Below, in pieces: positions 8,972 through 17,311 of a DNA stretch of 64,000 nucleotides (positions within the stretch are counted from its first letter, which is position 1; every line of letters starts with the position of its first letter). Source of the DNA: [Flexibacter] sp. ATCC 35103 (lineage in GTDB: Bacteria; Bacteroidota; Bacteroidia; Flavobacteriales; Flavobacteriaceae). The stretch lies in assembly GCF_001975985.1 (NCBI RefSeq), contig NZ_MTQF01000010.1, forward strand, positions 124,001 to 188,000, in the 5' to 3' direction. Made by a program: the position numbers and the translations under genes. The notes below the pieces were generated by a model. It was given only the letters and a program-made list of their open reading frames with translations, did not search any database and had not been told where the DNA came from.

Positions 8972-10888
8972 TTATGAGAATTGTGTAAGTTGAAATTTAC
9001 TCTTAATTAGTTCCTCAAGGTCTTTCATTGGGGTTAAGGCATTTTTTAACTTTTCTTTGTCTGTTTTAGACATCTCTCTTATATTGATATATTGTCCGGA
9101 ATCGTCATTTTTTAATCCTTCAACAGTTCTAAATTTTGATAACGTTAAAAATGCTTCGGCACAACTTAAATATATTTCGGCATTTTTAGAATCTGTTATC
9201 GCCAGTTGTTTGAATCGTAAATAGGTATTTTTGATCCCTTTTATATTTGAATTTAAAATCAATAAGCGCGCAGCATCAATTAATGGCATTAATGCACGGG
9301 TTTTTATATCAAATTTTGTTTTATGCGGACCTTCTTCTTCCAAAATGAATTTTTTGAAAAAGCTTAAAGCAGAGTTTTTCTTTAAAGCATCATTTCCTAA
9401 AAAGTCAAAGAACAAAGTATTATTTACGGCATTCTTAAAAATGACATTTTCTATTACTTCTTCAATTTTTGGTTCACCAAAAACAATTTCATAATCAAAG
9501 AAAATACTGCTTAGATCGTTACTGTTTTCACCTGGAGTATTCATCCAGCTATTGTATTGTTTTGTCCAGTCTGTCAATGATTTACACCATAACATATTGC
9601 TTCCCATATGTCCGTTTGGGCAATATTCATAACCTACTTTTTCAAGTATGGCAGTTGTTCTTTTGGCTAATCTTAAAAAGTAATCTTTTACTTCTCTGTA
9701 TTTTTCGGGCGCAACATCTTCAAAAATAAGTATACTATCCTGATCTGTAAGTAATAATTGCTCTTTACGACCCTGACTACCAATACTTAACCACGCAAAA
9801 CGAGCAGGAGGGGAGCCTAAATCTAAAATAGACAACTCGACAGCACGTTTTATAATCGCCAGATTAATTTCGCTGGCAATATTACTAATATGAGAAATTG
9901 GAATATTTTTCTGAATTGAGTTCTGAATCAGATCAGACAAACGATCACGGATCTGTTTTAAGTCTTTTGGCAGCTGTGAGCGTTTAATTTCTTTAATTAA
10001 CACACCAGGATTACTGGCTTGAGCTACAATTAAATCGTGTTCAGAAATAATTCCTTTCACAGCAGACTTACTTGTACCGTCTTTGGTAACACATAAGTGC
10101 GTAACATTGTGCTTTAGCATTAATAATTGTGCCTCGGCTAAAGAAACATTTTCAATTACGGTAACAACCGGTGAAGACATAATCTTATCAATTGTTTCTG
10201 TGATAGGATAACGTCCGGTTGCAATTTTAGACGATAAATCAGCATTTGTTACAATCCCAATTGGATTGTTTTTCTCGCAAATTACAATATTGTCAACCAT
10301 TGATTCTGTCATCAAAATGGCAACATCTTTAACAATACGGTTAGATTCAGTAGTTAATGGCGAATTATTGTATACAAGTGATTGTATATATTGCATTTCT
10401 GTTTGCTGATCTACATAGAAAGCAGTGTCAGAAATTAGTTTTCCATTAGAATTTACATTGTCTTTTGCGTGTCTTGAATTGATGGCAAAATTCTCCAGTA
10501 AAAAGTTTAAAACGTCTGAATTATTAGCAACAAAAGGTCTGAAAACCGCTATAGGTATGGCGTAAATAATACTTTCTTCACGTGCTTTTGCTGTCATCAT
10601 ATAATTGTTTTTAGCAAAAAACGGACGCAGACCAAAAATATCGCCTTCATGACATTTGTTTATGATCGTTTCTTCGGCATCAGCAATTGTAGTTAAATTT
10701 ATGACACCCGAAGCCACAACATAAAAACTATCATGAAGTACGTCGTTAATTTGAAATAAAACAGCGTGTTTTTCTAAATTGATAACACGAATATTTGTTG
10801 CAATATCAGATAATTCCTGAAAAGTTAAATTATCAAATGGCGGGTATTCTTTTAAAAAATCTGCAATATGCTCAGCAATTGTATTCAT
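8972..10888 (-). CDS. cyclic-nucleotide-binding / CBS / DUF294 nucleotidyltransferase-like protein
   Basis: A 638-residue soluble signalling protein. Residues about 20-130 are a cNMP-binding domain, 175-290 a CBS pair (VKDVAILMTESMVDNIVICE... and IMSSPVVTVIENVSLAEAQLLMLKHNVTH). Residues 360-480 are a DUF294 nucleotidyltransferase-like domain with GSQGRKEQLLLTDQD (370-384), including the Asp pair of the polymerase-beta fold, followed by the DUF294 C-terminal helical domain. CBS domains usually sense adenosine nucleotides. Its position beside acs and the DnaQ-like gene suggests a role in acetate or energy-state signalling; the biochemical activity is not known to me. Confidence 0.9.
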   Translation of the reverse strand: MNTIAEHIADFLKEYPPFDNLTFQELSDIATNIRVINLEKHAVLFQINDVLHDSFYVVASGVINLTTIADAEETIINKCHEGDIFGLRPFFAKNNYMMTAKAREESIIYAIPIAVFRPFVANNSDVLNFLLENFAINSRHAKDNVNSNGKLISDTAFYVDQQTEMQYIQSLVYNNSPLTTESNRIVKDVAILMTESMVDNIVICEKNNPIGIVTNADLSSKIATGRYPITETIDKIMSSPVVTVIENVSLAEAQLLMLKHNVTHLCVTKDGTSKSAVKGIISEHDLIVAQASNPGVLIKEIKRSQLPKDLKQIRDRLSDLIQNSIQKNIPISHISNIASEINLAIIKRAVELSILDLGSPPARFAWLSIGSQGRKEQLLLTDQDSILIFEDVAPEKYREVKDYFLRLAKRTTAILEKVGYEYCPNGHMGSNMLWCKSLTDWTKQYNSWMNTPGENSNDLSSIFFDYEIVFGEPKIEEVIENVIFKNAVNNTLFFDFLGNDALKKNSALSFFKKFILEEEGPHKTKFDIKTRALMPLIDAARLLILNSNIKGIKNTYLRFKQLAITDSKNAEIYLSCAEAFLTLSKFRTVEGLKNDDSGQYINIREMSKTDKEKLKNALTPMKDLEELIKSKFQLTQFS

Positions 10889-11254
<366 letters not shown>

Positions 11255-11632
11255 CTAATATAACTTCGTGAGAATTATTTCTTTAGGAACTAAATCAGCG
11301 CCGCCTCTTTTAATAAACTGCAGCACTTCGTCATTTGTAAAAATAACTGCGCTTACGGAGCCATCTTTAGATTTGATATTTATTTGAGCTTTTTCTCCAA
11401 ATGAATTTACATATCCTGTAACTTCCATAACGCCTGTAACAAACTTTTGATTGTCACTGATGATTTCTGCAGTCCCAAATATTTTATTATTTGATTGTGC
11501 GATATTAATCGTAAAAATATATTCTTTGCTGCAATCCTTGCAATTTTCAGTGCTCCATGTTCCTGTAAATCGATTTGTTTGTGCATGTGCTGAAAAAGAA
11601 ATCAACATCAATAATAGAATAAATTTTCTCAT
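11255..11632 (-). CDS. small secreted protein of unknown function
   Basis: The 125-residue product starts with a signal peptide (MRKFILLLMLISFSAHAQ) cleaved after AHAQ, so it is exported. The mature part begins FTGTWSTENCKDCSKEYIFTINIAQ, a beta-rich lipocalin-like opening seen in small Bacteroidota proteins that start with 'GTW'. It holds a Cys-x2-Cys pair. It is followed 98 bases later (upstream in coordinates) by another small secreted gene in the same direction, separated by a terminator. Confidence 0.7.
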   Translation of the reverse strand: MRKFILLLMLISFSAHAQTNRFTGTWSTENCKDCSKEYIFTINIAQSNNKIFGTAEIISDNQKFVTGVMEVTGYVNSFGEKAQINIKSKDGSVSAVIFTNDEVLQFIKRGGADLVPKEIILTKLY

Positions 11633-11680
11633 ATAAAATTTTCAAAAAAACTTTTAATAAATATGCTTCAAATATAAATC

Positions 11681-11710
11681 AAAAAAGCATTCACCACAGT
11701 GAATGCTTTT
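11681..11710 (-). terminator. terminator of the 11731-12150 gene
   Basis: Stem AAAGCATTCAC / GTGAATGCTTT with loop CACA (arms 11684-11694 and 11699-11709); the A-run at 11681-11686 gives the T-tract on the minus strand. Confidence 0.8.
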
Positions 11711-11730
11711 CTTTTCGATGTAAAATTAAA

Positions 11731-12150
11731 TTATTTAATTTTTTTCAAATAAACAGATTTACCGTTAAGTGCAACATTTATTTCATTATTTTTTTCTGAA
11801 AAAGTTGTTCTTAAAGCGTTTCCTTTAAAAATGCTAACATCTCCGTAAACTTTTCCGGTTTCATCAGAAACATATTCAAATAATAATTTTTTATTATCTG
11901 GCTCAATTCCAATTTTATAACTGGAGAATTTTGATGTTGTAAGATTGAATTCTTGCTGTGTGTCAATAATTTTTCCGTCTGCATAGAAATTTGTAACAGA
12001 TTTGTTCAAAGTAATGTCCGGATAATATTGGTTTACTTTTTGTAAAAGTGCATATTGCTCTGGCGATGCATCTTCGATTTTAGTTGTAATAGTCTGAGCA
12101 AATGACATTGTTGTAAAAATAAGAGCGAATAGTAAAATGTAATTTTTCAT
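11731..12150 (-). CDS. small secreted protein of unknown function
   Basis: I choose the ATG at 12150 (MKNYILLFALIFTTMSFAQ) because it opens a clean signal peptide ending SFAQ; the longer reading from 12195 would bury it. The 139-residue product continues with TITTKIEDASPEQYALLQKVNQYYPDITLNKSVTNFYADGK and is otherwise beta-rich and charged. No domain was recognised. It is transcribed away from the efflux gene, with its own terminator behind it. Confidence 0.7.
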   Translation of the reverse strand: MKNYILLFALIFTTMSFAQTITTKIEDASPEQYALLQKVNQYYPDITLNKSVTNFYADGKIIDTQQEFNLTTSKFSSYKIGIEPDNKKLLFEYVSDETGKVYGDVSIFKGNALRTTFSEKNNEINVALNGKSVYLKKIK

Positions 12151-12266
12151 AAATTTTAGATTTAAATTAATGCTGATCTCATTTTTTGAAATCAATTAGG
12201 TGTCAATAAAACCATCTTTTGTTATTATAAGATGTGTTTAATTACATAACAAGGTACTAAATATTT

Positions 12267-12274
12267 ACCTTTGC
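12267..12274 (+). promoter_or_regulatory. -7 element before the Bcr/CflA efflux gene
   Basis: TACCTTTG matches the Bacteroidota -7 consensus TAnnTTTG and lies 28 bases before the ATG at 12303. The -33 element is weak. Confidence 0.5.
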
Positions 12275-12302
12275 AGGAAATTAAAAGCAATTTTTTAAGA
12301 AA

Positions 12303-13532
12303 ATGACAACAAAAAAATACATTAAACTCATACTTATTTTAGGTTCTTTGACAGCTCTTGGCCCTTTTTCAATCGATATGTACTTACCGGGATTTTCTGG
12401 TATCGCTAAGGATCTGCATACTACAGTCGCCAAAGTCTCCATGAGTTTATCCAGTTATTTCATTGGGATTTCTGCCGGACAATTGCTTTACGGACCTTTA
12501 CTGGATCGTTTCGGTCGTAAAAAGCCTTTATTTGTTGGTTTGTTAGTGTATATATCGGCTTCTTTAGGCTGTGTTTATGTCACTAATATTGACTCGTTTA
12601 TATTATTACGTTTTATTCAGGCAATTGGCAGTTGCGCTGCAACAGTTGCTTCTGTGGCAATGGTCAGGGATTTATTTCCTGTAAAAGATATTCCAAAAGT
12701 ATTTTCCCTGTTAATGCTTGTTCTTGGTCTTTCGCCAATGCTGGCACCAACAATTGGCGGTTATGTTACTGAAGATTATGGCTGGCATACTGTGTTTTTT
12801 ATTTTAATGTGTATGGGAATCGCTATTTTAATCGCCGCACAACTAGGTTTGCCAAATAGCTATAAACCGGATACTTCAATTTCTTTAAAACCAAAACCTA
12901 TTATTTCTAACTTTTTAAAGGTGCTTAAAGAGCCTCAGTTTTTTACATATGCATTTACGGGCTCAATTGCTTTTTCAGGCTTATTTACATACGTTGCAGC
13001 CTCTCCTATAGTTTTTATGGATATTTATCATGTTGACGCTAAAACTTACGGATGGATTTTTGCCTTTATGTCGGTTAGTTTTATTGGGTCAAGTCAGTTA
13101 AATTCGGTTTTATTAAAGAGGTTTTCAAGCGAACAAATGATTTTTGCCGCACTAATTATACAATCTGTGACTAGTATTGTTTTCTTAATCCTTTCAGTAA
13201 ATAATCTGTTAGGTTTGTATGAAACGATTGCAATGCTTTTTTTGTTTTTAGGATGTTTAGGAATTTCAAATCCCAATACTGCCGGACTCACAATGGCACC
13301 TTTTGCTAAAAATGCCGGAAGTGCTTCTGCTCTTATGGGCGCAATTCAGCTTGGTTTAGGAGCTTTGGCTTCATTTGCTGTTGGAGTTTTTGTAAAAGAT
13401 TCTGTCGCACCAATGGTTCTTATCATGACTGTAACAACGATTATTGCTTTTATTGTTTTAAATATTGGAAAACGTTTTATTAAAAATAAAGTGGAAGTTT
13501 CTGAAAATGAAGATGTTTTGGTTGGGCATTAA
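12303..13532 (+). CDS. Bcr/CflA-type multidrug efflux transporter (MFS)
   Basis: Inner-membrane drug:H+ antiporter of the 12-helix DHA1 family. The 409 residues open with a first helix and GPFSIDMYLPGFSGIAKDL, the Bcr/CflA N-terminal signature, followed by GQLLYGPLLDRFGRKKPL (MFS motif A). A charged tail ends the protein. It has its own promoter-like element and converges on NDH-2 across a shared terminator. Substrate cannot be predicted. Confidence 0.92.
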   Translation: MTTKKYIKLILILGSLTALGPFSIDMYLPGFSGIAKDLHTTVAKVSMSLSSYFIGISAGQLLYGPLLDRFGRKKPLFVGLLVYISASLGCVYVTNIDSFILLRFIQAIGSCAATVASVAMVRDLFPVKDIPKVFSLLMLVLGLSPMLAPTIGGYVTEDYGWHTVFFILMCMGIAILIAAQLGLPNSYKPDTSISLKPKPIISNFLKVLKEPQFFTYAFTGSIAFSGLFTYVAASPIVFMDIYHVDAKTYGWIFAFMSVSFIGSSQLNSVLLKRFSSEQMIFAALIIQSVTSIVFLILSVNNLLGLYETIAMLFLFLGCLGISNPNTAGLTMAPFAKNAGSASALMGAIQLGLGALASFAVGVFVKDSVAPMVLIMTVTTIIAFIVLNIGKRFIKNKVEVSENEDVLVGH

Positions 13533-13551
13533 ATAAAACTTTTACAGAATC

Positions 13552-13575
13552 TTGTCATTTCGACGCAGCAGAAAT
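13552..13575. repeat. partial copy of the TTGTCATTTCGA repeat
   Basis: TTGTCATTTCGACGCAGCAG followed by AAATC matches the right arm (inverted) of the 101-bp element at 24574-24674. It lies just after the efflux gene's stop codon. Confidence 0.6.
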
Positions 13576-13589
13576 CACAAACTGTTTCA

Positions 13590-13629
13590 TAAAAAAAAGC
13601 CAGAATTTGATAATTCTGGATTTTTTTTA
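13590..13629. terminator. bidirectional terminator between convergent genes
   Basis: CCAGAATT (13600-13607) pairs perfectly with AATTCTGG (13612-13619) around a 4-base loop, with an A-run before and a T-run after. It can therefore serve both the efflux gene and the NDH-2 gene. Confidence 0.85.
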
Positions 13630-13671
13630 TTCTGATCTAAAAACCCAATTAATTGGGATTTTTTTATCAAT

Positions 13672-14931
13672 TTAAGATCTTTTATCCGGTCTGATAATCA
13701 TTCTCAAAGACTGATCTCTTGCAAAATACGCAACCATCCAGTTCCAGAATGTATTTAATCTGTTTCTATAAGTAATCAATGATATTAAGTGGATAAACAG
13801 CCAGATAATCCAGGCAAAGAATCCTTTAAAATGCCATTTTGGACTTGGTAAATCTACTACAGCTTTATTTTTACCAATAATCGCCATAGAACCTTTGTCA
13901 TTGTACATAAAAGGTTTTAATGGTTTGTTTTGAACTAATGCCTTAAAGTTTTTGGCCAAATTTAATCCTTGCTGAATCGCAACCTGAGCTACTTGTGGAT
14001 GTCCGTCAGGAAAATTTTTATCTCCGGCTAAAATTGCCGTGTCGCCAATCGCATATACATTTAAAAGACCATTTACTTTATTGTACTGATCTGTTGCCAT
14101 ACGTCTGCCGCGGCCATAACTCTCTGTTGGAATTCCTTCAAATATTTTAGCCGAAACTCCGGCAGCCCAAATTAGATTTTTGGTTTTAATGGTTTCTCCA
14201 TTTTCAAAATATACTGTATCGTCTATATAATCCGTAACCCGGCTGTTTAATTTAACCACAACGCCCAATTTTGTAATAGCGTCGAGAGTATCTTCTTGCG
14301 AAGCTTTGCTCATTGGTGCCAATAATGCGTCTCCCCCATCGACAAGGTAAACATTACTGGCTGATGTTTCTAATTCCGGATATTCTTTTAAAAGAATGTT
14401 TTTACGCATTTCAGCAAACATACCTGAAACTTCTACTCCTGTTGGTCCTCCTCCGGCAACAACAATTGTTAGTAGCTTACGACGTTTACGTATGTCTTTT
14501 GTAATTGCTGCTTTTTCCAGGTTTTTAAGCAATGTATTACGCATTTCGATGGCATCATTTAAGGTCTTCATCGGAATAGCATTTTTCATTACGTTTTCCA
14601 TACCAAAATAACTTGTTTCAGCTCCGGTAGCAAAAACCAGATGATCATATGATAATTCGCCGTTATTAAGGATGATTTTATTCTCAGCAGGAACTACAGA
14701 AAGTAATTCACCTAAACGAAACTGAAGGTTTTTTTTGCCTGCAAAAAATTTTCTAAAAGGGTAACTGATGCTTGATGGTTCTAAGAACGCTGTAGCGACC
14801 TGATATATAAGTGGAGGAAAAAAATTATAATTATTTTTATCTACAAGTGTTACTTGTATTTTAGGATGGTTTACAAGTTCTTTTGCGAGATTTAGACCGG
14901 CAAAACCACCTCCTATGATGACTATATTCAT
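13672..14931 (-). CDS. ndh: type II NADH dehydrogenase (NDH-2)
   Basis: Single-subunit FAD enzyme that passes electrons from NADH to quinone without pumping protons. The N-terminal GGGFAGLNLAKEL (residues 7-19) is the FAD Rossmann motif, and IVVAGGGPTGVEVSGMFAEM the NADH-binding one. GLLNVYAIGDTA is the conserved FAD-contact segment. The C-terminal stretch FFAWIIWLFIHLISLITYRNR is hydrophobic and probably anchors the protein to the membrane. Length (419) is normal. Related pyridine-nucleotide oxidoreductases share the fold, but the membrane tail favours NDH-2. Confidence 0.9.
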   Translation of the reverse strand: MNIVIIGGGFAGLNLAKELVNHPKIQVTLVDKNNYNFFPPLIYQVATAFLEPSSISYPFRKFFAGKKNLQFRLGELLSVVPAENKIILNNGELSYDHLVFATGAETSYFGMENVMKNAIPMKTLNDAIEMRNTLLKNLEKAAITKDIRKRRKLLTIVVAGGGPTGVEVSGMFAEMRKNILLKEYPELETSASNVYLVDGGDALLAPMSKASQEDTLDAITKLGVVVKLNSRVTDYIDDTVYFENGETIKTKNLIWAAGVSAKIFEGIPTESYGRGRRMATDQYNKVNGLLNVYAIGDTAILAGDKNFPDGHPQVAQVAIQQGLNLAKNFKALVQNKPLKPFMYNDKGSMAIIGKNKAVVDLPSPKWHFKGFFAWIIWLFIHLISLITYRNRLNTFWNWMVAYFARDQSLRMIIRPDKRS

Positions 14932-15050
14932 ATATGTATTATTAAATAGGGTTCGTGAGTAAAACTTTCTGCCTTAGCAGTTGTATAAATTTAACATTAT
15001 AATTCCAAGATACAAAACCCAATTTGAGTTTATTTTAAATTGTTTCAGAA

Positions 15051-15575
15051 TTAATTCGCTAATTTAAGTTTCATCATAAGATCTGTTTGTTCCTCGTTTC
15101 CTAATTTAAAAATGTGTTTGTCAAACTCAACAAAACCATTTTTTTTATAAAAACCAATTGCTCTCAGATTTTTCTCCCAAACACCTAACCATACATAGTC
15201 ATTATGGTTATTTCTGGCAATTTCTATTGCTTTGTCGTAAAGTAATTGTCCAATTTTTTTGCCATGAAATTCTTTCGAAACATAAATTCTTTCAATTTCC
15301 AGCGCTTTATCGTCTTTTAATTCGGTTTGAGATTTACCAAAATTTACTTTTAGATAGCCAATTGCATTATTTTCAAGCGTAGCAAAATAAAATTCAGAAT
15401 CGGTATTGTTAAGTTCTTCTGTTAGCTTTTCAGTAGAAAATTTTTCATCTAGATACTTTTGCATGTTTTGCTCAGAATTTGACTCTGAAAAGGTTTCATG
15501 AAAAGTTTTTCGGCCCATTTCTTTCAATTGGTTGATATCTTGTACTGTTACTCTTTTTATTTCAATAGTTTCCAT
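15051..15575 (-). CDS. GNAT-family N-acetyltransferase
   Basis: A 174-residue acetyl-CoA-dependent acetyltransferase. The acetyl-CoA-binding loop is seen in ERIYVSKEFHGKKIGQLLYDKAIEIA (motif A, Q/R-x2-G-x-G/A variant GKKIGQ), followed by DYVWLGVWEKNLRAIGFYKKNGFVEF (motif B), typical of the family. The substrate is unknown. It is a single gene, 82 bases from the helicase gene and in the same direction. Confidence 0.9.
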   Translation of the reverse strand: METIEIKRVTVQDINQLKEMGRKTFHETFSESNSEQNMQKYLDEKFSTEKLTEELNNTDSEFYFATLENNAIGYLKVNFGKSQTELKDDKALEIERIYVSKEFHGKKIGQLLYDKAIEIARNNHNDYVWLGVWEKNLRAIGFYKKNGFVEFDKHIFKLGNEEQTDLMMKLKLAN

Positions 15576-15657
15576 GGGTAACTTTCTGTTGTTTTTTTAA
15601 GGTTTAGAATACCTTATAAAAATACAACAGAAACTATAAAACTATTGAACTGAAATG

Positions 15658-16992
15658 TTACTTTTTGAATTTTTTAACAGGCTTTTCGGTTACTTCAACT
15701 TTGTTTTGAAGAACGTAATTTGCCATTAATTTTTCAATCAATTCATCTTTAGTAAGATGATGAAAAATTGTTTTTACTTTCGTTTTTAGATCGGTCGAAA
15801 TATCGTGATTCGGTTTTGTCTTGAAGATTTGTTTCGCCCATAAAAGGGTATTGTTTTCTTCTAAACATACTACAGAAGGTTTTTGAAACTGCGTAAATTT
15901 AATTCCCAATTCTTTTTCGAATTCCGGAATTTCAGCTGTTTCTTCTTCCTGTAAAACGGTTAACGAAAGTCCCTTTGCTCCTGCCCTTGCCGTTCTACCG
16001 CTTCTGTGAACGTAGTTTTCATACGTATCAGGCAAATGATAATTTACAACATAAGAAATCTCTTTTACATCTATTCCTCTTGCAGCTAAATCTGTTGCTA
16101 CCAAAATGTTGATGTGTCCTTCACGAAATTGCTCCATGATTCTGTCACGAATTCCCTGAGATAAGCTGCCGTGTAATGCTCCTGAAGAAAAACGATTAAT
16201 AGCTAAGTTTTTAGCCAGTTTATTGACTGCAGCTTTAGTTTTACAGAAGATGATTCCGCGTTCTCCGTCTCTTGAATTTAGGAAATGCATTAATACATCT
16301 AATTTTTCGATAGGATCAACTACAATATATTCGTGATCAATTCCTTGGTTTCCAACAGTTTCCATATTGGCGCTAACCTGAACTACGTTTTTATTTAAGT
16401 AATTCTGAATCAGTTGTTTGATTGTTCCCGGCAAAGTCGCTGAGAATAATAGAGTTCTGTGTTTTTTAGGAAGTTCAGCAACGATTTCGTCCAAACTTTC
16501 TTTTAAGATTGAAACCATTTCGTCGGCTTCATCTAAAACAAGATATTGTGTTTGTTTTAAATCAATCGCTTTACGCTGAATCAAATCGATTAAACGTCCC
16601 GGTGTTGCAACAACAATATGTGTAGGTTGTGTTAATCGCTCGATTTGTGGTTTTATTGGAATTCCTCCACACGTTGAAGCAATAGAAATGTTTGGAATAT
16701 GTTTTCCAAAATCTTCTAAATTTCTAAAAATCTGTTGTCCAAGTTCTCTGGTTGGAACCAAAATTATGGCTTGTACAATTGGTGATTCTGTATCAATTAA
16801 TTGCAATAAAGGTAATCCGAATGCGGCTGTTTTACCGGTTCCGGTTTTGGCTAAACCTACAACATCATGACTTTCAGATAAAAGTAACGGAATTGTTTTT
16901 TGCTGAATTTCTGTTGGTTCAACAATATTCAATTCGCTTAATGCTTTTAAAATTGGTGCTGAAATTCCTAATGATGAGAATTGTTTAGACAT
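15658..16992 (-). CDS. DEAD-box RNA helicase
   Basis: An ATP-dependent RNA helicase for ribosome assembly or RNA turnover. Q motif FSSLGISAPILKALSELNIVEPTEIQQ, Walker A AKTGTGKTAAF, DEAD box VLDEADEM, SAT motif, and the C-terminal HRSGRTARAG are all present in order. I choose the ATG at 16992 (MSKQFSSLG), giving 444 residues; the upstream alternative adds MKPETLNKKKQKYN, which overlaps the repeat-rich leader. A lysine-rich tail ends the protein (VEVTEKPVKKFKK), as in cold-shock-type RNA helicases. Confidence 0.93.
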   Translation of the reverse strand: MSKQFSSLGISAPILKALSELNIVEPTEIQQKTIPLLLSESHDVVGLAKTGTGKTAAFGLPLLQLIDTESPIVQAIILVPTRELGQQIFRNLEDFGKHIPNISIASTCGGIPIKPQIERLTQPTHIVVATPGRLIDLIQRKAIDLKQTQYLVLDEADEMVSILKESLDEIVAELPKKHRTLLFSATLPGTIKQLIQNYLNKNVVQVSANMETVGNQGIDHEYIVVDPIEKLDVLMHFLNSRDGERGIIFCKTKAAVNKLAKNLAINRFSSGALHGSLSQGIRDRIMEQFREGHINILVATDLAARGIDVKEISYVVNYHLPDTYENYVHRSGRTARAGAKGLSLTVLQEEETAEIPEFEKELGIKFTQFQKPSVVCLEENNTLLWAKQIFKTKPNHDISTDLKTKVKTIFHHLTKDELIEKLMANYVLQNKVEVTEKPVKKFKK

Positions 16993-17017
16993 ATTATATT
17001 TTTGTTTTTTTTTGTTT

Positions 17018-17074
17018 AAAGTTTCAGGTTTCAAGTTGTTCTTAAATTCGAATCAACTAGAAACCTGAAACTTT
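17018..17074. repeat. 15-bp inverted repeat of the GTTTCAGGTTTC family
   Basis: AAAGTTTCAGGTTTC (17018-17032) is perfectly complementary to 17060-17074, with GTTG/CAAC pairing further inside. It is the clearest copy of the palindromic family also found at 3586-3640, 17259-17304 and 30357-30385. It stands 26 bases upstream of the helicase start and would lie in its 5' leader if the promoter is further upstream. Confidence 0.75.
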
Positions 17075-17124
17075 TAATTTTACCCCAATAAATATCGGGA
17101 TAATGTTATTTCTTATGAAATCTA

Positions 17125-17210
17125 AAGCCCTAGCCCTGATGGTAGCGGCATCCTTTTTCTGGCTTCTTTAGCCGGGAAAAGATATAGCGGACAGCAGGAA
17201 ATAGCTCCTA
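17125..17210. repeat. Bacteroidota-type intergenic hairpin element (AGCCCTAGCCC...AGCAGGAAATAGCTCCT)
   Basis: Runs from AAAGCCCTAGCCCTGATGG through AGCGGCATCCTTTTT, a CTGGCT/AGCCGG hairpin, GAAAAGATATAGCGG and AGCAGGAAATAGCTCCT. The CTTTTTC and GAAAAG arms and the repeated AGCGG make a roughly two-fold symmetric hairpin. I recognise this layout as an intergenic element seen in many Bacteroidota genomes; that is memory, not a search. No ORF crosses it. Confidence 0.6.
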
Positions 17211-17233
17211 ATTATTTAAATTCCAATTTTTTT

Positions 17234-17304
17234 ATCCCGATAGCTATCGGGATCGCTCAGCGTGACAACCTGAAACCTGAAACTTAAAACTTGAAACCTG
17301 AAAC
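17234..17304. repeat. ATCCCGATAGC palindrome and GAAACCTGAAAC repeats
   Basis: A perfect 20-base palindrome (17234-17253, half-site ATCCCGATAG) is followed by GATCGCTCAGCGTGACAA, matching the unit at 8255-8285. Repeated CCTGAAAC words then run up to the stop codon of the helicase at 17312. Together with 17018-17210 the whole 319-base gap consists of repeats; no gene is present. Confidence 0.65.
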
Positions 17305-17311
17305 AAATTTT

